DNA from: Paenibacillus alginolyticus DSM 5050 = NBRC 15375
Lineage (GTDB): Bacteria; Bacillota; Bacilli; Paenibacillales; NBRC-103111
Reading direction: 5' to 3'
Length of the DNA: 64,000 bases
Assembly: GCF_000422905.1 (NCBI RefSeq)
Contig: NZ_KE383949.1
Location: 1 to 64,000, forward strand
Below the pieces are notes generated by a model, which did not search any database, was not told the DNA's origin, and saw only the letters and a program-made list of their open reading frames with translations. A program made the translations under genes and the position numbers. Within the stretch, counting starts at the first letter, position 1. Each line of letters starts with the position of its first letter. Positions 24,121 through 31,515 of this stretch are shown one piece after another.

Positions 24121-24170
24121 GGCGTTACAGAGCGAGCGGCCTATAGGTCGCCGTTTTGTAACGCCTTTAT
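24121..24170 (+). terminator. Terminator after tatA
   Basis: 9-bp stem GGCGTTACA (24121-24129) with TGTAACGCC (24157-24165), with an inner GCGGC/GTCGC pairing, then TTTATT. It lies 85 bp after tatA. Confidence 0.7.
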
Positions 24171-24192
24171 TGGTATTTGCTAAAAAAATCCA

Positions 24193-24277
24193 TTGACCAC
24201 AGGTGAGGTTCAGTGATAAGATTGAAAAAATTTACCCATGGATCCCAGAGCGGAGAGACTTTGAGCTACGCTCAAAG
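24193..24277 (+). promoter_or_regulatory. Promoter and leader hairpin of the IMPDH gene
   Basis: TTGACC (24193-24198) and TAAGAT (24217-24222) are spaced by 18 nt. The leader holds a perfect 8-bp hairpin, CTTTGAGC (24259-24266) with GCTCAAAG (24270-24277), inside a weaker GGATC/GATCC pairing, 11 bp before the AGGAGG site. It may affect ribosome access. It does not resemble the purine riboswitch. Confidence 0.5.
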
Positions 24278-24304
24278 ATCCCTATATTAGGAGGAAATCA
24301 TAAA

Positions 24305-25804
24305 GTGGCTACGTATTACTTAGAACCATCCCGCACGTTTAGTGAGTTTTTGTTGATTCCTAATCTTACAACGAAGGAATGTACACCGGCGAATGTGAAG
24401 CTTAAGACACCATTAGTTAAATTCAATAAAGGCGAGGAGCCTGCGATCTCGCTCAATATCCCGTTTTCATCTGCTGTCATGCAGGCTGTATCCGATCATG
24501 GAATGGCGATTGCTTTGGCGCGGAGTGGCGGGATTTCGTTTATTTTTGGCTCGCAATCGATTGAAGAAGAAGCACTGATGGTGCGTAAAGTAAAAGGGTA
24601 CAAGGCAGGATTTGTCGTTAGCCGCTCCAACTTAACTCCCGAGCATACGCTAAGTGATGTACTGGCGTTAAAAGAGGAAACAGGTCATTCTACAGTTGCC
24701 ATTACCGACGATGGTACAGCGAATGGAAAATTGCTTGGTATTGTAACGGGGCGTGATTACCGGACAAGTCGTGACCCTCTGGATCGCCAAATCCAACAAT
24801 TTATGACGCCTTTTGATAAACTGATTTATGGCAAATCAGGAATTACTTTATCGGAAGCAAACAATTTAATTTGGGATCACAAGCTGAATTGTTTACCGAT
24901 TGTGGATGATAATCAAAAGCTAGACACCCTCGTTTTCCGCAAGGATTATGATGAGCACAAAGAAAATCCGATGGAGCTTTTAGACGGTAACAAAAGCTAT
25001 ATTGTTGGTGCGGGGATTAATACGAAAGACTACAAAGAGAGAGTGCCTGCGCTTGTTGAAGCGGGAGTAGACATTCTGGTCATCGATTCTTCAGATGGTT
25101 ATAGTGAGTGGCAGCGGGAAACGGTTCAGTATGTGAAAGAGAATTTCAATGTGAAGATCGGTGCAGGTAATGTTGTAGACCGTGAAGGGTTCCTTTATCT
25201 GGTGGAATCAGGAGCGGACTTCATTAAAGTCGGCATCGGCGGAGGGTCTATCTGTATCACTCGGGAGCAAAAAGGAATTGGTCGCGGACAAGCCTCTTCC
25301 CTCATGGAAGTTGTTGAAGCTAGAGACCAATACTTCAAAGAAACAGGTACCTACATTCCAATTTGTTCCGATGGTGGTATCGTACATGACTACCATATTA
25401 CATTAGCCTTGGCTATGGGCGCTGACTTTGTCATGCTGGGCCGATATTTCGCACGTTTCGATGAGAGCCCGACCAGAAAGCTGAAAGTTGGAAACAACTT
25501 TGTGAAAGAATACTGGGGAGAAGGTTCCAATCGTGCCCGCAACTGGCAGCGTTATGATACGGGCGGCAAAAACAAGCTCTTGTTTGAAGAAGGCGTCGAT
25601 TCCTATGTTCCATATGCTGGAAGCCTACAGGAGAACCTGGACAAGACGCTTGGCAAAATAAAGTCAACGATGTGCAACTGTGGATCATTAAGCTTGGATG
25701 AGCTGAAGAGCAAAGCGAGAATTGCGCTCGTTTCCGCAACCAGCCTCGTTGAAGGCGGAGCGCACGACGTTATTTTAAAAGAGAGCAGCTTATCTGAAGA
25801 ATAA
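24305..25804 (+). CDS. IMP dehydrogenase, divergent type
   Basis: 499 residues from GTG 24305, with AGGAGG 10 nt ahead. IMPDH oxidises IMP to XMP, the first committed step to GMP. It has the catalytic domain with two inserted CBS domains (about 95-215) and the catalytic Cys317 in GIGGGSICITREQKGIGRGQ. This differs from the bacterial GuaB text GIGPGSICTTR..AGVG. DSSDGYS replaces DTAHGHS, and the flap region reads KEYWGEGSNRARNWQRY. It is therefore an unusual IMPDH branch, and an ordinary guaB probably exists elsewhere. A leader hairpin and a strong terminator flank it. Confidence 0.85.
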   Translation: MATYYLEPSRTFSEFLLIPNLTTKECTPANVKLKTPLVKFNKGEEPAISLNIPFSSAVMQAVSDHGMAIALARSGGISFIFGSQSIEEEALMVRKVKGYKAGFVVSRSNLTPEHTLSDVLALKEETGHSTVAITDDGTANGKLLGIVTGRDYRTSRDPLDRQIQQFMTPFDKLIYGKSGITLSEANNLIWDHKLNCLPIVDDNQKLDTLVFRKDYDEHKENPMELLDGNKSYIVGAGINTKDYKERVPALVEAGVDILVIDSSDGYSEWQRETVQYVKENFNVKIGAGNVVDREGFLYLVESGADFIKVGIGGGSICITREQKGIGRGQASSLMEVVEARDQYFKETGTYIPICSDGGIVHDYHITLALAMGADFVMLGRYFARFDESPTRKLKVGNNFVKEYWGEGSNRARNWQRYDTGGKNKLLFEEGVDSYVPYAGSLQENLDKTLGKIKSTMCNCGSLSLDELKSKARIALVSATSLVEGGAHDVILKESSLSEE

Positions 25805-25817
25805 TAGCTGGAAATAG

Positions 25818-25865
25818 AAAAGGCTCTCCACAATCATCTTAGAGATGATAAGTGGAGAGCCTTTT
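25818..25865 (+). terminator. Terminator of the IMPDH gene
   Basis: 14-bp stem (AAAAGGCTCTCCAC with GTGGAGAGCCTTTT), inner ATCATCT/AGATGAT pairing, T run. Confidence 0.95.
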
Positions 25866-25961
25866 TGGAATGAACCATCATATAGCTTACTGCTCCAAGT
25901 AAACAATATATCAGCAAAATGCCCCCATTCAGACACTCCTGAGTAGTATGTGCCTTCTCAT

Positions 25962-26150
25962 TTAGATGCAAATAGTGCATCTAATATCGGCCTTGTCACC
26001 AGTTTCAGGAAATTAGATGTATTAAGTGCATCTAATTTCCGCATATTCCACCAAAATGGAGTATATTCGTCGAATTAGATGTACTTTTTACATGTATTCT
26101 CATGGAATTTAGCATATTGGCTAGATTAGATGCACTTTTTACATCTAATC
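25962..26150. repeat. Four-copy array of TTAGATG palindromes
   Basis: Four near-palindromes of about 23-29 bp, all of the form ATTAGATG-Y-N-CATCTAAT: 25962-25984, 26010-26038, 26073-26098 (right arm decayed) and 26124-26150. Steps between starts are 48, 63 and 51 bp. The gene-free space from 25866 to 26248 holds nothing else that I can support. The pattern suggests an intergenic palindromic repeat family or an array of protein-binding sites. Confidence 0.8.
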
Positions 26151-26248
26151 TGATGAGAGATAGGTACCAATTCAAGTAAGCCCCAAACTGATCTCCACGC
26201 CAGTTGGTGTTTCCCAACGTGAAAGCTCATATGCATCTTAGGCATAAC

Positions 26249-26288
26249 AAAAAAACGCCCCTTATTCATCAAAAGATGAGTGGGACGT
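26249..26288 (-). terminator. Terminator of manA
   Basis: Stem ACGCCCC (26255-26261) with GGGACGT (26282-26288), inner ATTCATC/GATGAGT pairing; on the minus strand it is followed by TTTTTTT. Confidence 0.85.
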
Positions 26289-26305
26289 TCTTCATCGAAC
26301 AACAA

Positions 26306-27271
26306 TTAAGGCAAGTAGCTGCGAATAACCGTCATGCTGCCTTCAAGTGCATAGCTGCCAAGATCGGCTGGAAGCAGGAAGCAATCACCAGGCTTCGTGG
26401 AGATGCTGCCATCTGCCCACTGGAGGGTTCCGTTACCGTCTGCAATAACGAGGATGACGAAGCTTTCAGGAGAAGTGCTTAGCTCCCATTTCGGTCCTAC
26501 TAGGCCTTTTTCCACGGTGAAGAATGGTGACTCGGCAAGTGTTAACCAAGTGCCAGCTTTATTCAAATCTGTTTTCATTCGAGTGGAGCCGGAGCCTTCA
26601 TACGCGATAACGTTGAGCGAATCTTCAATATGAAGATCACGAGGCTTACCATCGAGTCCGGGACGATTATAATCGTACAAACGATAGGTCGTATCGGAAT
26701 TTTGCTGAATTTCGGCAACTAGGACGCCAGCGCCAAGCGCATGAACAGTTCCTGCAGGGATGTAAAAGGAATCACCGGCTTCAACAGGGACTTCCTGTAA
26801 GCAGTCCAAAATGCGGTTCTCAGCTATTGCTTGAGCTAAGTTTTCGCGTGTAACGCCTTCTTGCATGCCATATATAATTTTGGCGCCGGGCTTGGCATCA
26901 AGGATGTACCACATCTCAGTTTTGCCGAGCTCGCCGGCAGCCAAATTCTTGTAATGATCATTCGGATGTACTTGTACGGAAAGGTCGTCTTCGCAATCCA
27001 ATAACTTGATGAGTAGTGGGAAACGGCCGTTTTTTTCGGAAAATCCTTTTGTGCCGAATAACGTTTTGCCGTATTTTTCGCGAATTTCGTCTAGACCAAG
27101 TCCTGCTAATTCGCCATTAATCACCTTCGTCGTTCCATTCGGGTGATCGCCAATCATCCAGCCTTCGCCAATAGCGCCTTCTGGAAGCTGAAAACCAAAC
27201 TTTTCTAGGGCTCTTCCACCCCAGACACGTTCTTTCATTTCAGGTTGAAATTGAAGCGGGTATGATTTCAC
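26306..27271 (-). CDS. manA: Mannose-6-phosphate isomerase, class I
   Basis: 321 residues, the short Bacillus-type length. It interconverts mannose-6-phosphate and fructose-6-phosphate. Zinc ligands are visible in SVQVHPND (His), GKTEMWYIL (Glu) and the later GTVHALG (His). EIQQNSDTTYRLYDYNR is the usual substrate-site stretch. It may feed mannose from the beta-mannoside operon at 45-54 kb into glycolysis, though the two are far apart. Confidence 0.95.
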   Translation of the reverse strand: MKSYPLQFQPEMKERVWGGRALEKFGFQLPEGAIGEGWMIGDHPNGTTKVINGELAGLGLDEIREKYGKTLFGTKGFSEKNGRFPLLIKLLDCEDDLSVQVHPNDHYKNLAAGELGKTEMWYILDAKPGAKIIYGMQEGVTRENLAQAIAENRILDCLQEVPVEAGDSFYIPAGTVHALGAGVLVAEIQQNSDTTYRLYDYNRPGLDGKPRDLHIEDSLNVIAYEGSGSTRMKTDLNKAGTWLTLAESPFFTVEKGLVGPKWELSTSPESFVILVIADGNGTLQWADGSISTKPGDCFLLPADLGSYALEGSMTVIRSYLP

Positions 27272-27347
27272 AAACTATCCCTACTTTCTTCTCTAAATTT
27301 CTCCTACAAAATAATGCCGATGCACTCTCTAGCATTATAACATGCGT

Positions 27348-27926
27348 CTATCTTTTTTCTAGAGCTAAGAGATAGGGAGCATGCTGGCTGGTATTCATGA
27401 ATTGGTACCGCAGCACCTGAAAGGCTGCAAGAGGAAGGTGCTGGGCCCAGCTTTCGACGGCCGCAGCTTCTTCCGAGCCTCCATCGTGCCCGCTGTAGAG
27501 CACGATGGTTACGATACCGCCTTTGCGGAGCAGGCGGAGGGCAGCCTCGAGAGCAGGAATCGTCGATTCCTGCTTCGTAATCGTTGCGGGATCGGCGCCG
27601 GGCAGATAGCCGAGATTGAATGTGACCGCGGCGACCTTGCCGTGGCGGTCTTGCGGCACAGCTGCCTCCATGAGCGCATGGCTGCATAGGCTCATGTGCA
27701 CGCAAGAAGATGCGTCTGGAAGTTCTTTCTCCAGACGCATCTTTGTTTGATCCAACGCTTGCTGCTGGATATCGAAGCCATACACGCTGCCGCGGGGTCC
27801 TACCAGCTTAGCTAAGAACAGGGCATCGACGCCGTTGCCGAGGGTCGCGTCGACGACGGTATCACCCGGCTGAGCCCGCTGATTAATTAATTGATGAGCA
27901 AAACTTAGTACGGAAACAAAACCCAT
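27348..27926 (-). CDS. mnmM: tRNA mnm5U34 methyltransferase MnmM (YtqB)
   Basis: 192 residues of the class I SAM methyltransferase fold. It has DATLGNGVDALFLAKL (motif I), GFDIQQQALDQT and TFNLGYLPGADPATIT, the mark of the YtqB family. In Bacillus YtqB methylates nm5(s2)U34 in the tRNA wobble position. It follows a cytochrome c gene by 30 bp and, beyond that, the ytqA-like gene, its usual partner. Rather GC-rich. Confidence 0.88.
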   Translation of the reverse strand: MGFVSVLSFAHQLINQRAQPGDTVVDATLGNGVDALFLAKLVGPRGSVYGFDIQQQALDQTKMRLEKELPDASSCVHMSLCSHALMEAAVPQDRHGKVAAVTFNLGYLPGADPATITKQESTIPALEAALRLLRKGGIVTIVLYSGHDGGSEEAAAVESWAQHLPLAAFQVLRYQFMNTSQHAPYLLALEKR

Positions 27927-27956
27927 GTGATGAAAGCCTCCATGCTGCTTATACGA

Positions 27957-28568
27957 TCATTTTTTGTCTGCTAGCCATGCGGCTAGCACTTCGATTTCTT
28001 CGGATTTCAATGCGCTTTTGAAAGGTGGCATATCGCCTTTACCTCCGAGGATCTGCGTGACGATCTCATCCTTGGTTTTGCGCGAACCGACCTTCGTCAG
28101 GTTCGGCCCGAAGTCGCCTGCAAGCCCTGCCCCGTGGCAGGACATGCAGTTGTCCTTGTACAGCACCTGCGCCTGCGCTGCGGTGCTGGTGCCGCCATCC
28201 GGCTTAGCGGATGGGGAAGGCGCCGCGCTAGCCGACGCTGGTGTTGCGGCCGGCGCCGCAGCCGTCTCTTTCACGGCCGGCTTCGCCGTAGCCGCCTCTT
28301 TCACTGCTGGCGTCGCAGCCGCAGCAGTCGGCTTCGCTGTCGCCGCTGCGCTCGGCTGCGGCGTGCTGCTTGCCGCCGGCTGTACCGTAGCGGCCGCAGG
28401 TGTTGCCGTCGCCGCAGCAACAGGCGGCGCACTCACTCCCGCCGTCGGTGTTGAAGACGGCGCCACTACCACTGTACTCACTGGTGTCGCTGGCGCCCCT
28501 CCGCATCCAGCCACAATTAACATCATCCCAACAATGGCTGCTTGAGCTCGTTTCATCATCATGATCAT
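27957..28568 (-). CDS. Cytochrome c lipoprotein with long Ala/Pro/Thr tether (second)
   Basis: 203 residues. A signal peptide ends in the lipobox IVAGC. About 110 residues of Ala, Pro, Thr and Lys follow with loose repeats (AAATAKPTAAAATP, VKEAATAKPAVKE), then a cytochrome c domain with CMSCH and Met in GDMPPF. The haem domain is very like that of the cytochrome at 19972 (GPNLTKVGSRKTKDEI, ending WLADKK), so the two are paralogues. The tether is very GC-rich. It sits between mnmL and mnmM in one transcription unit, which is odd. Start among several ATGs after GGAG is uncertain. Confidence 0.9.
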   Translation of the reverse strand: MIMMMKRAQAAIVGMMLIVAGCGGAPATPVSTVVVAPSSTPTAGVSAPPVAAATATPAAATVQPAASSTPQPSAAATAKPTAAAATPAVKEAATAKPAVKETAAAPAATPASASAAPSPSAKPDGGTSTAAQAQVLYKDNCMSCHGAGLAGDFGPNLTKVGSRKTKDEIVTQILGGKGDMPPFKSALKSEEIEVLAAWLADKK

Positions 28569-28641
28569 CCATCTCCTTTAGTCATTCTACCTATATAAAG
28601 GAAACGGATAATAATCTATTTGGGTTTTATGGTTTTTATAT

Positions 28642-29607
28642 TTAACCTTGGTCGGCTTTACCCTTCCAAAGTTTACCTTGCCAAGTATTTCTTTCTTTCA
28701 AAAGACTATCAAAAGCGTTCAGTACTTCCCATTTTTTGAGGCTCCACATCGGACCAATCAGAAGATCGCGGGGAGCATCTCCAGTAAGACGGTGGACAAT
28801 CATTTCCGGTGGAAGAAATTCAAGTGTATCTACGATAAGCTTCACATACTCGTCTTTTTCCAGGAACTGAAGCAAGCCGGCTTCGTATTGTTTCACCATA
28901 GGTGTTTTACGCATTAAATGAAGTAAATGGATTTTAATGCCCTGAACATCCATTTGAGCGACGGCTCGCCCAGTGTCCAGCATCATTTCGTGCGTCTCCC
29001 CAGGTAATCCATAAATAATGTGTGCACAGGTGCGGATATTATGCTTTCGAAGCTTGGCAACCGCATCCAGATAGCATTGTGTGTCATGAGCACGATTGAT
29101 GAGTTCAGAGGTTGATTCGTGGACAGTTTGAAGGCCCATTTCGACCCATAGATAGGTACGTTCATTCAACTCCGCCAAGTATTCAATAACATCATCCGGT
29201 AAACAATCCGGTCTGGTCGCAATGGATAAACCTACAACGCCTGGCTGCTTTAAAATAACTTCATAATATTCCCGCAGTTCTTCCACGGGGGCATACGTAT
29301 TCGTATAAGCCTGGAAGTAGCCGATGTATTTGGCTTCCGGCCATTTCTGATGCTGGAGATCTCGAATCTTATTAAATTGGGTAACCAGATCATCGCGGCG
29401 GCTTCCAGCAAAATCACCTGACCCCCGCGCGCTGCAAAATGTGCAACCCCCGGTAGCGATATTGCCATCACGATTAGGACAAGTAAAACCTGCATCCAGC
29501 ATGACTTTAAAAACCTTCACGCCGAAAGCTTCACGCATTTCATAATTCCATGTATGGAAACGTTTGTCCCCCCATAATTGAGGCGACTCCTGAATAATTG
29601 TAGACAT
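28642..29607 (-). CDS. mnmL: Radical SAM protein YtqA/MnmL (TIGR01212 family)
   Basis: 321 residues. It begins with WGDKRFHTWNYEMREAFG, then the cluster motif in TCPNRDGNIATGGCTFC, where the first Cys is set apart from the last pair as in this family. FQAYTNTYAPVE and YGLPGETHEMML follow. YtqA has been reported as the enzyme making nm5U from cmnm5U in tRNA, acting before MnmM. Here the pair is split by a cytochrome c gene 73 bp downstream. Confidence 0.88.
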   Translation of the reverse strand: MSTIIQESPQLWGDKRFHTWNYEMREAFGVKVFKVMLDAGFTCPNRDGNIATGGCTFCSARGSGDFAGSRRDDLVTQFNKIRDLQHQKWPEAKYIGYFQAYTNTYAPVEELREYYEVILKQPGVVGLSIATRPDCLPDDVIEYLAELNERTYLWVEMGLQTVHESTSELINRAHDTQCYLDAVAKLRKHNIRTCAHIIYGLPGETHEMMLDTGRAVAQMDVQGIKIHLLHLMRKTPMVKQYEAGLLQFLEKDEYVKLIVDTLEFLPPEMIVHRLTGDAPRDLLIGPMWSLKKWEVLNAFDSLLKERNTWQGKLWKGKADQG

Positions 29608-29758
29608 TTGGTTGCTCCTTTCTTTCCAATCTAATTGTAGCGAAATTGAAGCATGAAAGCGACCCCTGCCTTTCCAAGAAGTTCCCCGTTAAAAGGGAGC
29701 CATACGGAGCATGATAACTTTGCATAACTATTACATGCCGAAAGGGGATTTGAAACAA

Positions 29759-30286
29759 GTGAAAAAGTTTCGTACAATTACTTTGGCGGTAGCTTTGACA
29801 ACAGCATTAAGCTTTGGGGCAACTAGTGCGCTGGCTAACACAATGATGGGGACAACGCCAAGTGCTACACCAGGAACTACGGGGACAGGAACTACGACAA
29901 CATCGGGATATACAGGAAGTAATTATGACGCTACGGTAGGGACCACTGGTACGACTGGTACTACAGGTACTACAGGTACTACAGGTACTACTGGTACTAC
30001 AGTTACTGGCCCCTACACGGGTTATGGTACAGGCACAGGTTCCTATTCCGGGACAGGAACGGGTTCTGGTGTTATTAGTCACATCAATCAATATAGTAAC
30101 AATATGATGGACCGTATGAGTACTAAGGGTACACACACTGGGAATTATGACACTTCATCTTATCGAACTTACGCGACTACAACGACAGATGGCAATCGTA
30201 TGAACTGGGGATGGCTTGGCCTATTAGGTCTGTTGGGCTTATCTGGCCTTAGAGGAAAAGACAAAAGAAGAGATGAAGTTAGATAA
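29759..30286 (+). CDS. WGxxGxxG-CTERM surface protein with Thr/Gly repeats
   Basis: 175 residues from GTG 29759. A signal peptide (KKFRTITLAVALTTALSFGATSALA) is followed by a Thr/Gly/Tyr-rich mature part with seven tandem GTT/TGT tripeptide units (about 77-96). It ends in WGWLGLLGLLGLSGLRG and a basic KDKRR tail, the WGxxGxxG C-terminal sorting-like signal: a short hydrophobic helix followed by positive charge. Such proteins are thought to be held or processed at the membrane; the sorting enzyme is unknown. AAAGGGG lies 11 nt before the start. Followed by its own terminator. Confidence 0.8.
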   Translation: MKKFRTITLAVALTTALSFGATSALANTMMGTTPSATPGTTGTGTTTTSGYTGSNYDATVGTTGTTGTTGTTGTTGTTGTTVTGPYTGYGTGTGSYSGTGTGSGVISHINQYSNNMMDRMSTKGTHTGNYDTSSYRTYATTTTDGNRMNWGWLGLLGLLGLSGLRGKDKRRDEVR

Positions 30287-30304
30287 ATAGATATTAGCTA
30301 AATG

Positions 30305-30331
30305 CGCCTTCCAAGTTGGGAGGCGTTTTTC
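30305..30331 (+). terminator. Terminator of the WGxxGxxG gene
   Basis: CGCCTTCC with GGGAGGCG (one G-U), loop AAGTT, then TTTTT. Confidence 0.85.
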
Positions 30332-30411
30332 TTTGTGGTTAGAATGATCTGCCATTCATAAATAGCATCATCATAACGAAAGCTATCCTTAATAAAGGGA
30401 AAGGAAAGCAG

Positions 30412-30621
30412 GTGAATGAGTTGGTTAAGTTGTCCCTAGCTACCGATACGATATCAGTCGAGTTGACCATTAAAGAAGCATTGGCATTGAGCAGTGGCGT
30501 GAAATTCGCTGCAGATCCTAGCATATCAAAGGACGCGCGACGAAAAGTACTGCGGTCCTTGGATCAAAAGCTGTTTCCAGCCACATCGAATACCATTGAT
30601 TATCATACCCTTGAAGTGTAA
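30412..30621 (+). CDS. Small hypothetical protein
   Basis: 69 residues from GTG 30412, with AAAGGAAAG just upstream; a TTG at 30421 is an alternative. It looks like a small alpha/beta protein (LVKLSLATDTISVELTIKEALALSSG, then ARRKVLRSLDQKLFP). No family is recognised. trmB follows 75 bp later on the same strand. Confidence 0.6.
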   Translation: MNELVKLSLATDTISVELTIKEALALSSGVKFAADPSISKDARRKVLRSLDQKLFPATSNTIDYHTLEV

Positions 30622-30696
30622 TTTCCTTTGATTTTTTTCCTTGAATCGTCTATGATTTGTATTCGATAGCTTGTACGTGTAGGAGGCAAAAAGTAG

Positions 30697-31428
30697 ATGC
30701 GTTTACGGGGAAGAAAAGGAATTCGAGAAGATATAGAACGTCAAAAGGAACTCGTTGTTTTAAATGCCAAGGAATACAAAGGCAAATGGGCCGAGTTATT
30801 CGGCAACAACAACCCGATTCATGCCGAGCTTGGGATGGGCAAAGGGCGCTTCATCAGTGAAATGAGTAAGAAATATCCGAACATTAATTTCATTGGTGTA
30901 GATATGTATGACGAGTTGATTCGCAAAGCGAGTGAGAAAGCAAAGAATGCACATGAAATCAAAACGGATGAAGAGTCCGAGTCTACGCTAAGCATTCCGA
31001 ATTTGAAGCTAATGCTTTTCAATATCGAACATATTGAGGAAGCTTTTGCTGAAGGTGAATTAGAGCGGGTCTATTTGAATTTCAGTGATCCATGGCCGAA
31101 GAAAAAGCATGCTCGTAGACGCTTAACGCATCCGGGCTTTGTTGAGAAATATCAACAAATATTAAATGCGAACGGTGAGATTCACTTAAAAACGGACTCA
31201 CAATCATTGTTCGAATTCTCGCTCAATTCTTTTGCAGATATGGGACTGAGAATGCGAAATATTTCCTTGAACCTGCACGTGGATGGGATTCATCCTGACC
31301 ATGTTATGACAGAATACGAAACGAAGTTCGCTGGACAAGGGATGAACATTCATCGTTGTGAAGTGGTTATTGGCGAAAAGGTGCTTGCTTCACATCTGGA
31401 GCAGCTGAATAAAGCCAAAACGGAATAG
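30697..31428 (+). CDS. trmB: tRNA (guanine-N7-)-methyltransferase
   Basis: 243 residues. It methylates G46 in the tRNA variable loop. SAM-binding ELGMGKGRFI and the family text NFSDPWPKKKHARRRLTHPGF are present, as is the closing TEYETKF segment. AGGAGG lies 9 nt before the ATG. Ends in a bidirectional terminator shared with the convergent glycosyltransferase gene. Confidence 0.97.
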   Translation: MRLRGRKGIREDIERQKELVVLNAKEYKGKWAELFGNNNPIHAELGMGKGRFISEMSKKYPNINFIGVDMYDELIRKASEKAKNAHEIKTDEESESTLSIPNLKLMLFNIEHIEEAFAEGELERVYLNFSDPWPKKKHARRRLTHPGFVEKYQQILNANGEIHLKTDSQSLFEFSLNSFADMGLRMRNISLNLHVDGIHPDHVMTEYETKFAGQGMNIHRCEVVIGEKVLASHLEQLNKAKTE

Positions 31429-31454
31429 GTTTATAAGTACGAAAATTTCACAAT

Positions 31455-31506
31455 AAAAAAGCTAATCTCCACTGCATAATGCGGTAAGAGATTAGCTTTT
31501 TTATTT
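31455..31506. terminator. Bidirectional terminator
   Basis: 15-bp stem (AAAAAAGCTAATCTC with GAGATTAGCTTTTTT), inner short pairing, A and T runs on both sides. Serves trmB and the convergent gene. Confidence 0.95.
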
Positions 31507-31515
31507 TACCCTAAA

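Noticed and set aside
24193..24304. Purine riboswitch before the IMPDH gene
   Set aside because: The conserved loop-loop and junction bases of the purine class are absent; only a simple hairpin is seen.
25962..26150. CRISPR array
   Set aside because: The four repeats are palindromic, uneven in spacing and sequence, and the spacers of 20-35 bp are AT-rich without cas genes near.
28134..28572. Long Arg/Ser/Cys-rich frames antisense or out of frame to the second cytochrome c
   Set aside because: They arise from the GC-rich Ala/Pro/Thr codons of the real gene; composition is that of a shadow frame.
29807..30136. Minus-strand frame rich in Ser, Thr and Cys opposite the WGxxGxxG gene
   Set aside because: It mirrors the GTT repeats of the real gene; no ribosome site.
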